Positions 7,163 to 15,769 of a stretch of DNA of 20,626 nt are shown here, in pieces. The position numbers were made by a program, and so were the translations under genes. The notes beneath the pieces were generated by a model that saw only the letters and a program-made list of their open reading frames with translations, was not told the origin of the DNA and did not search any database. Positions within the stretch are counted from its first letter, which is position 1, and the number at the start of each line of letters is the position of its first letter. Source of the stretch: a virus; IMG/VR virus record IMGVR_UViG_3300030419_003786, positions 1 to 20,626 of that record. One strand, 5' to 3'.

Positions 7163-8530
7163 CTAAGGATCCCCAAAGGGATTTCTCTGTGTAAAGTCTA
7201 AAATAGAATCTCCTTCTGTTTGTAAAATCTTATTCTCATTAAATGGTTCAACAGTATCAAACTTCTGATTTGTTGTATCAGGTACATAAAGTGTGTAAGT
7301 TGCACCTGAAGTAGTTCCTCTAATCGTTTCTCCATCACTAAAGGTTCCGTTAATAATACCAATTTCAAGAGTCTTATCAGCAACATTCCATTCTTTAACT
7401 CTTGCTGTAGTAGATGAAGAAGTTCCTACAATTATTTCATTAAAGATGTAATTACCTGTTCCAATAACTGATGGAGCACCAATAGTAATAGTTGGTATTT
7501 GAGTATATCCAACACCAGCATTAGTAATTCTAACAGCAGTAATAGATCCAGCAGCACTTACAACAGCAACACCTTCTGCAGTAACTCCTATTCCTGTTGC
7601 TCCAGTAAATGAAACAGTTGGAGTAGTTGTGTATCCTGAACCACCATCAGTTACAGTTACAATTCCGATTGTTCCTGTAGTTCCAATTCCAGTAGTTGCG
7701 ATAGTTCCACCACCAGTAGTATTATTAAAGACAATATCTGGTGCTGCTGTATATCCACTACCTGGGTCGTTAATATAAATCTTATCTAATCCACCAGCAG
7801 GGTTAACAAACGCTGTTGCAACGGCAACACGACCCCCAGAAGGAGCAGATGATATTGCAACTGTAGTATCAGTTAAGTTATAACCATCATTCCATATTGT
7901 GATATATTGAACACCACCATCTGTTAGAGAAGTAAGTGCTGTTGCAGTTGTTCCAATACCAACTAATTGTAAAGTTTGAATATATCCAAAATCTTGAACA
8001 TTATCATCTATAGTTTCAAGATTAGTATCAATAACTTCATCCTCATAACGGAAGAGCTCACATTTGAGTTTATAAGTATATGTTTTACGTAGCATGTAGA
8101 AAGGATCTTCCTTTTCTACTAATTTAATTTCAAATAATCTATCTCCAAGAGGGAACCAAACTAAATCTCCTTCTTTGGGTCTAGTAGCAAGTTTAATATC
8201 GTCTAAATCATCTATTAAAGGTTGTATATAATTCTGCCATCTATCTTGTGAAATAATTAAAGTAACATCATATAGTTGCTGAACACCAAATTTAGAAAGA
8301 ATTGGTCCCATTCCTTCATATCCATCATATGTTTCTACATATGCTTCTATAGGATATGAATCATTAAATTCAGATTGTACAACTTCTCTAATTACCTTTT
8401 TCTCGGTAAGATACTTCCTAGGAATATAATAAACTTCTATTCCATAGATTTTTAATTGTTCATTAATTAAATCTTGTACCAAATTCTGCTCAGTTGCAGA
8501 ACCTTGCTGAAAAAAAGGATTAAGTACCAT
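7163..8530 (-). CDS. gp14: Neck protein gp14 with a long C-terminal insert
   Basis: Residues 1-190 match T4 gp14: LNPFFQQG, then LINEQLKIYGIEVYYIPRKY, YEGMGPILSKFG, RPKEGDLVWFPLGDRLFEI, and EDPFYMLRKTYTYKLKCELF. gp14 works with gp13 at the head-tail neck. T4 gp14 is about 256 residues, whereas this one is 455. The excess lies between about residues 195 and 415 and is Gly/Thr/Val-rich. It holds four repeats with a GxGY-type core at roughly 40-residue spacing: NDGYNLTD near 214, GSGYTAAPDIVF near 257, GSGYTTTPTVSF near 297 and GVGYTQIPTITI near 338. The terminal LDFTQRNPFGDP resembles the end of T4 gp14 again, so the extra part is an insertion and not a simple extension. Family identity is secure; the insert's function is unknown, possibly surface decoration or glycan contact. 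Confidence 0.9.
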   Translation of the reverse strand: MVLNPFFQQGSATEQNLVQDLINEQLKIYGIEVYYIPRKYLTEKKVIREVVQSEFNDSYPIEAYVETYDGYEGMGPILSKFGVQQLYDVTLIISQDRWQNYIQPLIDDLDDIKLATRPKEGDLVWFPLGDRLFEIKLVEKEDPFYMLRKTYTYKLKCELFRYEDEVIDTNLETIDDNVQDFGYIQTLQLVGIGTTATALTSLTDGGVQYITIWNDGYNLTDTTVAISSAPSGGRVAVATAFVNPAGGLDKIYINDPGSGYTAAPDIVFNNTTGGGTIATTGIGTTGTIGIVTVTDGGSGYTTTPTVSFTGATGIGVTAEGVAVVSAAGSITAVRITNAGVGYTQIPTITIGAPSVIGTGNYIFNEIIVGTSSSTTARVKEWNVADKTLEIGIINGTFSDGETIRGTTSGATYTLYVPDTTNQKFDTVEPFNENKILQTEGDSILDFTQRNPFGDP

Positions 8531-8534
8531 GATA

Positions 8535-9401
8535 TTAACCTATCATATCCAATGGCATTTCTTCATAATCATATGTCATTCTTTCACGTATCTCATCAAC
8601 TTCTCTCTGACCATCATCATAAATCTGACGACCATTCAATTCAACTCCACCAGGAAGTTTTACTCCTTGGAATTTAATTAAATTCATTCCCCATTGCCTT
8701 TTCATTGTTGCAGTAAGGTATCTCTTTACAAAAGTATCATTATATACTCTTGTAAAATCTGCTGCTGTAGTAGTTACATATGCATCAATTATAATATAAG
8801 ATCCTACTCCAATAGTTCCCCAATCAGTATCAATATATAATCTTCCTTTCCTTTTATTAAATCTAATTTGTTTTTCTGTATTAAATAAGAAATCTACTTC
8901 ACTCAAATAAGTTCTTGCCATAAAATAACTTAACATGGCATCTTTATTAAATCCTTGCGAATTACCATAATACCATCCATATAAAGGACTAAATCCACCA
9001 CCAAATGGAGTTATTCCTGATGCAAGAGATGCAAAACTATTCCATCTAAAAACTTTTTCTACACCAATAATACTTTCTGGTAATTGAATATAATTACTAT
9101 TCTCTTCTAATTTATAATCTACAGTTTCACCTACAATAGTAGTAGAAGTATTTGTTGTTGTTATACCTGCATAAGGTGCTTTACCACCAGGTGCTCTTCC
9201 TCTATCAATATCTGCTTGTGTTATTTGATATTTAATATAATTTCTTTCTGCACCATCAAAAGTACGTTCATAAAAAAGTTGTAGAGTATCATCAATTAAA
9301 TCATCTATTTGCTCATCTGCAAGGTTAATTTCTAGTACAGGAGCACCTAACTGCCTCAAGCAATATTGCGATAATTCTTCTCTGGTAGTAGGTTTTGCCA
9401 T
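8535..9401 (-). CDS. gp13: Neck protein gp13 (head completion)
   Basis: This is the T4 gp13-type neck protein, which with gp14 closes the portal after packaging and forms the site where the tail joins. The N-terminus from MAKPTTREELSQYCLRQLGAPVLEINL through DEQIDDLIDDTLQLFYERTFDGAER is the family hallmark in marine T4-like phages. Further conserved stretches include YIQLPESIIGVEKVFRW, FNKRKGRLYIDTDWG and the terminal EVDEIRERMTYDYEEMP. The length of 288 residues is close to the roughly 309 of T4 gp13. I chose the ATG at 9401 because family members begin MAKP; the frame can be extended six codons to a TTG at 9419, which is less likely. A perfect TATAAATA lies 19 bases upstream. The gene ends four bases before gp14. 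Confidence 0.9.
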   Translation of the reverse strand: MAKPTTREELSQYCLRQLGAPVLEINLADEQIDDLIDDTLQLFYERTFDGAERNYIKYQITQADIDRGRAPGGKAPYAGITTTNTSTTIVGETVDYKLEENSNYIQLPESIIGVEKVFRWNSFASLASGITPFGGGFSPLYGWYYGNSQGFNKDAMLSYFMARTYLSEVDFLFNTEKQIRFNKRKGRLYIDTDWGTIGVGSYIIIDAYVTTTAADFTRVYNDTFVKRYLTATMKRQWGMNLIKFQGVKLPGGVELNGRQIYDDGQREVDEIRERMTYDYEEMPLDMIG

Positions 9402-9420
9402 TATACACCATTTTAACAAC

Positions 9421-9428
9421 TATTTATA
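9421..9428 (-). promoter_or_regulatory. T4-type late promoter before gp13
   Basis: Read on the minus strand the site is TATAAATA, a perfect match to the T4 late promoter element recognised by the phage late sigma factor gp55. It lies in the 49-base gap between a small fibre-like gene and gp13, 19 bases before the gp13 ATG. It would start a late transcript covering gp13 to gp16 and beyond. Confidence 0.65.
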
Positions 9429-9450
9429 AATTAAAAAGGAAGTGTCATTA

Positions 9451-9834
9451 TTATGATAAAGTGAATGAGGTAGATCCTATACCAGCTGCAGTAAATATAA
9501 GTTTATTAGATTCTACCGTAATTTTAACTGCAGTTGTACTAGCAGCACTTATAAATCCATTAGAAGCAGTTACAATACCAGTAATATTAGAATTTCCTAC
9601 TACTGTTAATGGTGTAGAAATACTATCAGTTCCAATTCCAAGTTTACCATCTTGAATTTCTATATCTCCTCCTACTACTGCGAGTCTAGAAGATGTGGGG
9701 ATAGTTGTTCCAATTCCTACACTTACTGTAGTTCCTAGTCCAACAACACTATTATGACTAGTACCAAAACCAGAGGTTACAGTAACATTGTTAGTAATAG
9801 TACTTCCGTTTTTAAGAATGAGTGGTTCTGCCAT
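9451..9834 (-). CDS. Small fibre-like virion protein (127 aa)
   Basis: The ATG at 9834 lies one base after the stop of the preceding gene and has no Shine-Dalgarno, consistent with coupling. The sequence is low in charge and rich in Gly, Thr, Ser and Val. It carries fibre-type elements such as VSVGIGTTIP, LAVVGGDIEIQDGKLGIGTD and NITGIVTASNGFISA, the last also resembling the 'GI[IV]TAT' linkers of the giant gene at the left. The C-terminus (VKITVESNKLIFTAAGIGST) looks like one beta hairpin domain. Its position between fibre genes and gp13 suggests a minor structural protein. I cannot assign a specific role. Confidence 0.62.
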   Translation of the reverse strand: MAEPLILKNGSTITNNVTVTSGFGTSHNSVVGLGTTVSVGIGTTIPTSSRLAVVGGDIEIQDGKLGIGTDSISTPLTVVGNSNITGIVTASNGFISAASTTAVKITVESNKLIFTAAGIGSTSFTLS

Positions 9835-9835
9835 T

Positions 9836-10171
9836 TTACGTAGTTATTCCAGGACTTACAAAAACTTGACCTTGTGCTGCTCTTACTTTACTTCCAGTAG
9901 ATTCTGTTATTACAACATCATAGAAATATCTTCCAGATTTCATAGCAGTTGTTTGAGTATCAGTAAGAGAAAGACTTACTTCTCCACCAATAGCAGAAGT
10001 TATGCCAACGCTAAAAACAGTTTTTGAAGTTGCAGTTTCATGTTTTTTAATATAAGAATCAACAGAACATTCTGTTAGATTGTAATTAGAACCATTACTA
10101 TTTTTAATAGCAATACTGGTACTAAAATCAGAACCTTGATCTACAACTATATTTGCAGTTGGTGCAGCCAT
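9836..10171 (-). CDS. Small beta-sandwich-like virion protein (111 aa)
   Basis: The protein reads as a single beta-rich domain: NIVVDQGSDFSTSIAIK, then CSVDSYIKKH, GEVSLSLTDTQT, MKSGRYFYDVVIT and QGQVFVSPG. This pattern resembles the N-terminal Ig-like domain of baseplate upper proteins (BppU-type) and small structural proteins found between the fibre genes and gp13 in marine T4-like phages. A role as a virion decoration or fibre-attachment subunit is inferred. The start at 10171 has no Shine-Dalgarno and lies 13 bases after a GATAAATA element. Its TAA is one base before the next ATG, so translation of the two small genes is likely coupled. Confidence 0.68.
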   Translation of the reverse strand: MAAPTANIVVDQGSDFSTSIAIKNSNGSNYNLTECSVDSYIKKHETATSKTVFSVGITSAIGGEVSLSLTDTQTTAMKSGRYFYDVVITESTGSKVRAAQGQVFVSPGITT

Positions 10172-10184
10172 AATCTTTTCTAGT

Positions 10185-10192
10185 TATTTATC
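10185..10192 (-). promoter_or_regulatory. Candidate late promoter (GATAAATA)
   Basis: The minus strand reads GATAAATAACTAGAAAAG, immediately after the stop of the 557-residue fibre gene and 13 bases before the ATG at 10171. It differs from TATAAATA at one base. The extended form ATAAATAACTARAAA recurs at 15770 and 17763. Confidence 0.5.
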
Positions 10193-11866
10193 TTATACTG
10201 CTGAGATACCATAATTATCGGTGGCAAAGTGTGGACTTGAACCCCAGAGGTATATACTTACACTAGATGAATCAGCTGAAGAAGTTGCAGTTAATCTTAT
10301 AGTACTAGTATCTTGTACTGCAGCACTCCAACTCATATCAGCCAAAGTACCATTAGTATTTGATTGCAGAGTATTGGTAGCAACATTAACACTTGTAATA
10401 TCATTACCAGATCCTCTAAAACATACCCAAGCTTCTCCAATTCTAACACCTGATCCACCTGTTGAAGCAGCAGAACTATCTCTTATTTCCCATAATAAAT
10501 GTGCGGATCCAAAACCACCCACCATGTGAAGATCAAATAATGCAGCTGGATCATCCGTATCCCATGCTTTATGAGCAAATGCCTGTCTCCATCCTCTAGA
10601 AGTTGTTGAACCATCTGCAGCACGTAATTCATAGAGACCCTTCTCATGAATAGCAACTCTGTATTTATCTGCATCACCTAGAGTTGTATTAGTTTCCTCA
10701 GTATAAAATCTAATATTTGTCGCACTATTTAAATAAGATGTTCCACCACCCAATCTCACAGAAGTCTCATCTGATGTAGCAAAAGCAGAAACGATGCAAG
10801 GACATTCTTCACTATTAGTATAGTGAGGCATTCCTATACGAGCATCTTTTTGTTGGGTATCGTTTCTAGATTGACTCTTTTGTGCGGAATTATCTGCTCC
10901 AACTACTAAACTAGGTTCACCTGTATAACCTCTAGAACAAATATCTACACCACCATCAGAACATAAAGAATCAGTACCCATACCATCAGTTCCGATACCA
11001 ACTTTACCTTCAGCATTAATTGCTACTCTGGCTTGGGCAACAGTACTAAACCACAGAGTGTTTGGATTACTACCACCATGAGCATATCTTATTCTTCCAA
11101 CATCTTCATCCTCTGGATCACCAAAATGAACACCACCATAAGAATCATTCTCTGATTCTAAAATTAATCTTGCAGAAGTAGCAGCATCTGTTGATGTCAA
11201 CTTCATGGTGGCAGAACCATCCATAATATGAAGATCATTCTGTGGAGCAGAAGTTCCGATACCAATATTACCTTCTGATGTGATGCGAAGTCTTTCTACA
11301 GCACTATGTGATCCGTCAGGAGTTGTGAAGAACATCAACCTACCTGGCATATCATTAGCATCAGTTCCAGATCCAGGTTCACCATCAACCTCTGCTCTAA
11401 TTGAAGCACCTACTTCATAATTATCAGTTCCTTCAGTGTTCATTCCTCTGAAGTCAATTCTTCCTAAAGTATCATTCTCTGCTACTTTTGTATTACTTGT
11501 ATACGATGTACTTCTATTTCTAAAAAATGAAAGTCTTCCAGCATCTTCACCAACATCATCAAAGGCAAGAATATCTATGGCATCTGTTACCCTTGTAAAA
11601 ACTTGGAATTTTCCAGTAGTAACAGTAGCATTATTTCCAAGTGCAAATCTTCCATTCTCATCGATGCGAAGTCTTTCTGTATCGTTTGTACCTAAGCATA
11701 AAACATTATCTTCTGGATTATATACTGTTGCACCTGTACCAACAGTAATAGATTTAACATTAAAATCTAGAGACGTGAAGGTTGCAACCCCAATAGGATC
11801 AGTAAACTTAATATCACCGCCTGGAGTAGCAGCACCTACAAAATTAACATTTAACTTACTACTCAT
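10193..11866 (-). CDS. Tail-fibre-like protein with ERLRI/GIGT modules (557 aa)
   Basis: The N-terminus (MSSKLNVNFVGAATPGG) is a third version of the MSxLxVN fibre leader. Fibre modules follow: ERLRIDENGRFALG near residues 64-77, ERLRITSEGNIGIGTSAPQ near 191-209, and ARVAINAEGKVGIGTDG near 279-295. Residues about 130-210 (GRIDFRG, EVGASIRAEVDG, DMPGRLMFFTTPDGS) closely resemble a segment near the visible end of the giant gene at the left of the window, so the two share a duplicated or exchanged domain. The C-terminal 150 residues (GWRQAFAHKAWD, HLLWEIRDSS, VCFRGSGNDI) form a distinct globular domain that I do not recognise. The ATG at 11866 has GAGGA seven bases upstream. A host-recognition or virion-surface role is inferred. 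Confidence 0.73.
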   Translation of the reverse strand: MSSKLNVNFVGAATPGGDIKFTDPIGVATFTSLDFNVKSITVGTGATVYNPEDNVLCLGTNDTERLRIDENGRFALGNNATVTTGKFQVFTRVTDAIDILAFDDVGEDAGRLSFFRNRSTSYTSNTKVAENDTLGRIDFRGMNTEGTDNYEVGASIRAEVDGEPGSGTDANDMPGRLMFFTTPDGSHSAVERLRITSEGNIGIGTSAPQNDLHIMDGSATMKLTSTDAATSARLILESENDSYGGVHFGDPEDEDVGRIRYAHGGSNPNTLWFSTVAQARVAINAEGKVGIGTDGMGTDSLCSDGGVDICSRGYTGEPSLVVGADNSAQKSQSRNDTQQKDARIGMPHYTNSEECPCIVSAFATSDETSVRLGGGTSYLNSATNIRFYTEETNTTLGDADKYRVAIHEKGLYELRAADGSTTSRGWRQAFAHKAWDTDDPAALFDLHMVGGFGSAHLLWEIRDSSAASTGGSGVRIGEAWVCFRGSGNDITSVNVATNTLQSNTNGTLADMSWSAAVQDTSTIRLTATSSADSSSVSIYLWGSSPHFATDNYGISAV

Positions 11867-11873
11867 TGCTTAT

Positions 11874-11878
11874 TCCTC
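11874..11878 (-). promoter_or_regulatory. Shine-Dalgarno (GAGGA) of the 557-aa fibre gene
   Basis: GAGGA on the minus strand lies seven bases before the ATG at 11866 and supports the MSSKLNVN start. Confidence 0.65.
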
Positions 11879-11919
11879 GTTATTGTAGAAGAAGTTTCTA
11901 TCATTGATCTATTTTCTAA

Positions 11920-14900
11920 TTATTTAGCATTACTATACTTAAATGGGGATGCAGCAAATGCAGCAAAAATATATTCTTCCTCAGATTTGTTGACCTCATG
12001 ATTGTTTCCTCTTATTTTAATACCATTGGACATAAAATCAATAAAGAGACTACTACTTACAGTGATGTCATAATTTACATCAACTAATAAGGATGTATTG
12101 GTGGGATTAAAAGAATTAGTAAGATTATCACAATATAATCTCCAATTATCATTACTACTTTTTTCATATACATTCTTAACCAAGAAGAAAGCAGGTTTAA
12201 ATCCACAATACAAGAAAGGACCATCATCAACACTATTACCATAATAATGTCCAAATCTAGAAAATCCTTCTATTTCACTCCAAATATATGCAATATATTC
12301 GTTGGTTGCAGCACCATTTACCATTGAACTGGTTCCCAGAGTCATTAAACTTGAAGTTGGCCAAGTATTATTAAAATAGATAGCAGATGTGTCTGCATTA
12401 TTTGATACATTTAATCTTAACGAACTAGTAGGACCCATTCCATTATGATATATTGTCCAACTATGGTCAGTATTTCTTGATTTAATTATTGCAAACTTAG
12501 GTATTTTATTGAGACCATGTGCAATAGTGAAATTACTACCCCCATTTCCCTTATAATTAAGAATTGATAATCCCGAAGTCCTATTAACTGAAGCAGAAGT
12601 AGGATCATTAGTTCCACCAGCAAGACCCGCAGCAGTAGTTGTTGCATATCCAACACCATCAACCATAAATGGTTTTGCCTTTGTAGGATGTCCACCTGCT
12701 TTCCAAGCCCATCCAGCAAGATACTTTCCTCCTTGATTTACAGCAACAGCCTCACCAACAGTAAATCCATCAGAACCAATTGCTAATATTGAATCATCCG
12801 CAGCAACTTCGGCACCATCAGCATTAGTAGCCATGCATAACTTATCACCTCTCACACTATCCATAGTCTGTTGCGAATTTCCTGTAATTTCTATATTTTT
12901 CGCCCATACAAGATCTGCAGTAAATCCTATTCCTGCCACACTGTGAGCTCTTTCACCATCACCAAAATAATTATTTTGATTGAAATATTTTATTGGTTGA
13001 TTAATACTAGGTTCATATAAATTTCTACTACATAAAGCTAAATGGCCACTTGGTGGTTCATATTTAAATGTTCCATATCCACTATCATCTTTATAAGTTC
13101 CAGGTATTAAACTATTTGCAGGGGTTAGATAAGAATTGAATGTAGGATTTTGTCCAAAATTTACTCTCATCTCACATGCATTTACACCAGAGAAAGATGG
13201 TATAAAGATAATACCCGACTCATCAGCAACTCCACCATTAGAGAAGTATTGCATTCCACCACCACTAATTTCACTACCATTCTTATAGAATCTGCAAGTA
13301 GAAGCAACTCCTGCATCAGTGAAACTTAATGCAATACCAATAACATCTCCTTGACTGAATCCACCACCTGCACCAGCTGCACCACCACCAGCATACGTTC
13401 CAGATGTATCTACTGCAATACCATTATTTGCTGTACCCTGACAACTACTAATTCCAGCAATACTTGAAATGCCTATAAATGGATGATCTCCACCTATTTC
13501 ATCCATCAATACTTCCCAATACCACTTACCAGAACTAATTCCTACACTACCAAATGTAGCACCGTTTTGTGCAACAGCTGACCATTCTGCTATATTATTA
13601 CCCTTCCTATAAGTTATATCTACACTATTAATACCATTTGTATCACATGATGGATTAAAAGTAGCAAAGTTATTACGAGGAGTATCTGGAGTAGTTCTCC
13701 AAGTACCTATACCAGTATAAACATCATTTCTTCTAGAAGCAAAAGGTTTTGGACAATCAAAACTTTCTGTATATTTCGAAACTCCTTTATATATTCTAAT
13801 ATCACTAAGATATCCAAATTCGAAACAACTACCAGTTGCCGATATTCCAGTACCAAACTGAATATTATCAACAGTATTATTATATAATGAAGTAACTGCT
13901 TGAGTATTAATTCCAGATATAACACCATTTTGAAATATTCTCATCGTATTTCCTGATTTAGTACAAGCAAAATGAGACCATTCTCCAAAAGGTATATTAT
14001 GGTTAGGATCACAATTCCCAGTAGTGGCATCATAAGTTCCATCTCCTGATATTAAAAATCTTATACCTTTACCACCAGAATTCTCCTTAAAAACATTCCA
14101 AGATCTTCTGTTTTCATTCTGATTATAAAGTGAGATAATAGAAGTAGTTCTAGTTGTTAAATGTCCACTTGCAGTTGTTGGTGCACCATTATCACCGAGT
14201 GGGAAGACCCATCCTTCTATACAAAAATCTTCTGATCCGAAATTTAAATCAACATCATTAACAACATAACTAGATTTACCAATTCCTTCAGTAAATCCCA
14301 TTCCAGCAGAACCATAATAAGCACCAGTTTGTCCTATAGATGCTGCTCCCTGAACTACAGTTTTTGCTACTCCACTATTTCTAATAACATGAGAATAATC
14401 TCCAAAACCAGTTTGAATACCATTCTTCACCAGTGGTAATGCTAAAACTAAATTAGATGCATATGGATCATTTCTTAATATATCAGTATATCCTATTCCT
14501 GAATTAGCAGTTGCTGCAAAACCTGATTTTGGTTGTGGTAAATGCTCTTGAACATTTATAATAGTGTCTAAAGGACAATGAAAATCTGCTCCCCAACTTC
14601 CTATACTATCAGGAGTATTCAATGGCAAATAAAAACCATTACTACCAAAACCCTGCACTCCACCATTCAATTTATTAATTTCTCTCTTAATAGTAGCTGG
14701 TTTTTTAGGAACCCACTCACCATCTTTATAAGTTGTATTTAAACTTCCACCAGCACCTACAGTTCCATATCCTTGTCTATTAAAACCAAATACTTCTGGA
14801 CCTAAGCATTGACCATCAACAAAAAATACATCACATATAAGATTCTCTAAATCATCACCACCATCTTGTGCAAAAAGTTCTAGTGCTGCTTCTTCTCTAT

Positions 14901-15294
14901 TAATTGCCATTCTTTCATTTCTTGCAAGAAAACTCCAAGCAGCATCAGGACCAACAATATTTCCATTAATAAAAATTCTTAATCTTTCATTCTGATCTTC
15001 TTCTTCAGTATTAAGTGCTATTACTACATGATACCATGCAGACTGATCTCTATAACTTCCTTTAATATATCCATTAACAGCTGATCCACCAGTTTCATCT
15101 CTAAAATAAAGTCCAGATGGGGGACTACTAGAACTAGAACCCCATCCAAAACTCTCTTGATTATCATCATCAGTTTTAGCAAAGAGAATCGTTTCTTTAT
15201 CTGCTATATTTTGTCTTTTATGCCATGCAGAGTAAGTCCATACTCTCCTATTTCCAGTATTGGTTGGGGTTTTTATTAAACTACCTCGTGCCAT
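11920..15294 (-). CDS. Multidomain LamG/SPRY-like/DUF7483-like tail adhesin (1124 aa)
   Basis: This is probably a receptor-binding tail protein built from carbohydrate-binding-type folds. Residues about 10-170 look like a concanavalin-A/LamG domain: WTYSAWHKR, WYHVVIALN, RLRIFINGN, then ICDVFFVDGQ. Residues about 280-515 form a second LamG-like domain (FCIEGWVFP, FGEWSHFACTKSG, MRIFQNG, YLSDIRIYKG). Residues about 540-715 resemble a SPRY domain: GKWYWEVLMDEIG, HPFIGISS, CRFYKNGSEI. Residues about 770-870 (ADLVWAKNIE, MDSVRGDK, SDGFTVG, GWAWKAGG) resemble DUF7483. From about 905 to the end comes an associated beta-rich part: IAHGLNKIPKFAIIKSR, FIDFMSNGIKIRG, YIFAAFAASPF. The ATG at 15294 is supported by a strong GGAGG eight bases upstream. 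The domain calls are by eye from motif patterns; an adhesin role is inferred from them and from the fibre-gene context. Confidence 0.75.
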   Translation of the reverse strand: MARGSLIKTPTNTGNRRVWTYSAWHKRQNIADKETILFAKTDDDNQESFGWGSSSSSPPSGLYFRDETGGSAVNGYIKGSYRDQSAWYHVVIALNTEEEDQNERLRIFINGNIVGPDAAWSFLARNERMAINREEAALELFAQDGGDDLENLICDVFFVDGQCLGPEVFGFNRQGYGTVGAGGSLNTTYKDGEWVPKKPATIKREINKLNGGVQGFGSNGFYLPLNTPDSIGSWGADFHCPLDTIINVQEHLPQPKSGFAATANSGIGYTDILRNDPYASNLVLALPLVKNGIQTGFGDYSHVIRNSGVAKTVVQGAASIGQTGAYYGSAGMGFTEGIGKSSYVVNDVDLNFGSEDFCIEGWVFPLGDNGAPTTASGHLTTRTTSIISLYNQNENRRSWNVFKENSGGKGIRFLISGDGTYDATTGNCDPNHNIPFGEWSHFACTKSGNTMRIFQNGVISGINTQAVTSLYNNTVDNIQFGTGISATGSCFEFGYLSDIRIYKGVSKYTESFDCPKPFASRRNDVYTGIGTWRTTPDTPRNNFATFNPSCDTNGINSVDITYRKGNNIAEWSAVAQNGATFGSVGISSGKWYWEVLMDEIGGDHPFIGISSIAGISSCQGTANNGIAVDTSGTYAGGGAAGAGGGFSQGDVIGIALSFTDAGVASTCRFYKNGSEISGGGMQYFSNGGVADESGIIFIPSFSGVNACEMRVNFGQNPTFNSYLTPANSLIPGTYKDDSGYGTFKYEPPSGHLALCSRNLYEPSINQPIKYFNQNNYFGDGERAHSVAGIGFTADLVWAKNIEITGNSQQTMDSVRGDKLCMATNADGAEVAADDSILAIGSDGFTVGEAVAVNQGGKYLAGWAWKAGGHPTKAKPFMVDGVGYATTTAAGLAGGTNDPTSASVNRTSGLSILNYKGNGGSNFTIAHGLNKIPKFAIIKSRNTDHSWTIYHNGMGPTSSLRLNVSNNADTSAIYFNNTWPTSSLMTLGTSSMVNGAATNEYIAYIWSEIEGFSRFGHYYGNSVDDGPFLYCGFKPAFFLVKNVYEKSSNDNWRLYCDNLTNSFNPTNTSLLVDVNYDITVSSSLFIDFMSNGIKIRGNNHEVNKSEEEYIFAAFAASPFKYSNAK
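11921..11928 (-). promoter_or_regulatory. Weak late-promoter-like site before the 557-aa fibre gene
   Basis: The minus strand reads GCTAAATAATTAGAAAA, overlapping the stop of the LamG gene and 54 bases before the ATG at 11866. It resembles the stronger ATAAATAACTARAAA elements but has mismatches in the core. Confidence 0.25.
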
Positions 15295-15302
15295 TTGTAT
15301 AT

Positions 15303-15307
15303 CCTCC
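15303..15307 (-). promoter_or_regulatory. Strong Shine-Dalgarno (GGAGG) of the LamG adhesin gene
   Basis: GGAGG on the minus strand lies eight bases before the ATG at 15294, and its first G is the last base of the preceding TAG stop. It fixes the start of the 1124-residue protein. Confidence 0.8.
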
Positions 15308-15753
15308 TAACCTACTACCATAGCACCAGTGGGATAATAATCCACTAATACTTCAACCCAATTTGAACCATCATAAAATTCAAGTGCACTAATCTCAGAA
15401 TTATATCTAAGATATGGATTATCTCCTGAAGGTCTTTGTGATGTATTTCCTTTTGGAAGAGCAATAGCATCAGTTTTACTTGCTGCATCAATTGCAGTAG
15501 CAGGAACTGCAGTTCCTATTCCAAGTTTAGTAACTGAGTGAATTTGATTGGAAGAATCAATCATCACTTCACCAACAGATACTGGACCTGTGAGAATAGT
15601 TACTACTCCAACATATGCAGTATTTGCTACACCAATTGTAGAAAGACCTGCAATATAAGATTCAGGTGCAAATTCTACTCCTGCAGTTGCTGTACCAATT
15701 GAGACAACACTGCCACTTGAAGGTATTATACTATTGACTTTAAGTTGACTCAT
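15307..15753 (-). CDS. Short tail-fibre-like virion protein (148 aa)
   Basis: This short protein begins MSQLKVNSIIPSSGSVVSIG, sharing the MSxLxVNxI leader of the preceding and later fibre genes. The middle contains a fibre-type element, IHSVTKLGIGTAVP, near residues 71-84. The C-terminal part (ALPKGNTSQRPSGDNPYLRYN, then LEFYDGSNWVEV) is a common ending in phage fibre and adhesin proteins, where it forms a small beta-rich terminal domain. Its length makes it a minimal fibre: leader, one linker and one terminal domain. It may be an accessory tip or part of a heteromeric fibre with its neighbours (inference). The start lies 16 bases downstream of an ATAAATA element without a Shine-Dalgarno. Its TAG stop overlaps the Shine-Dalgarno of the next gene. 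Confidence 0.72.
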   Translation of the reverse strand: MSQLKVNSIIPSSGSVVSIGTATAGVEFAPESYIAGLSTIGVANTAYVGVVTILTGPVSVGEVMIDSSNQIHSVTKLGIGTAVPATAIDAASKTDAIALPKGNTSQRPSGDNPYLRYNSEISALEFYDGSNWVEVLVDYYPTGAMVVG

Positions 15754-15769
15754 ATCAATACTTTTTAGT

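Noticed and set aside
7154-7167. Small inverted repeat CTTAGAAATCTAAG at the gp14 stop, considered as a terminator
   Set aside because: The stem is only five to six base pairs with almost no loop, AT-rich, and not followed by a T run.
9402-9419. Longer start for gp13 using TTG at 9419 (adds six residues before MAKP)
   Set aside because: Family members begin at MAKP with ATG. The extension is not conserved-looking and would place the start almost at the promoter element.
10221-11888. Plus-strand open frames opposite the 557-aa fibre gene (10221-10529 and 11436-11888)
   Set aside because: They are shadows of the minus-strand gene with the same composition bias; the clear fibre motifs and Shine-Dalgarno are on the minus strand.
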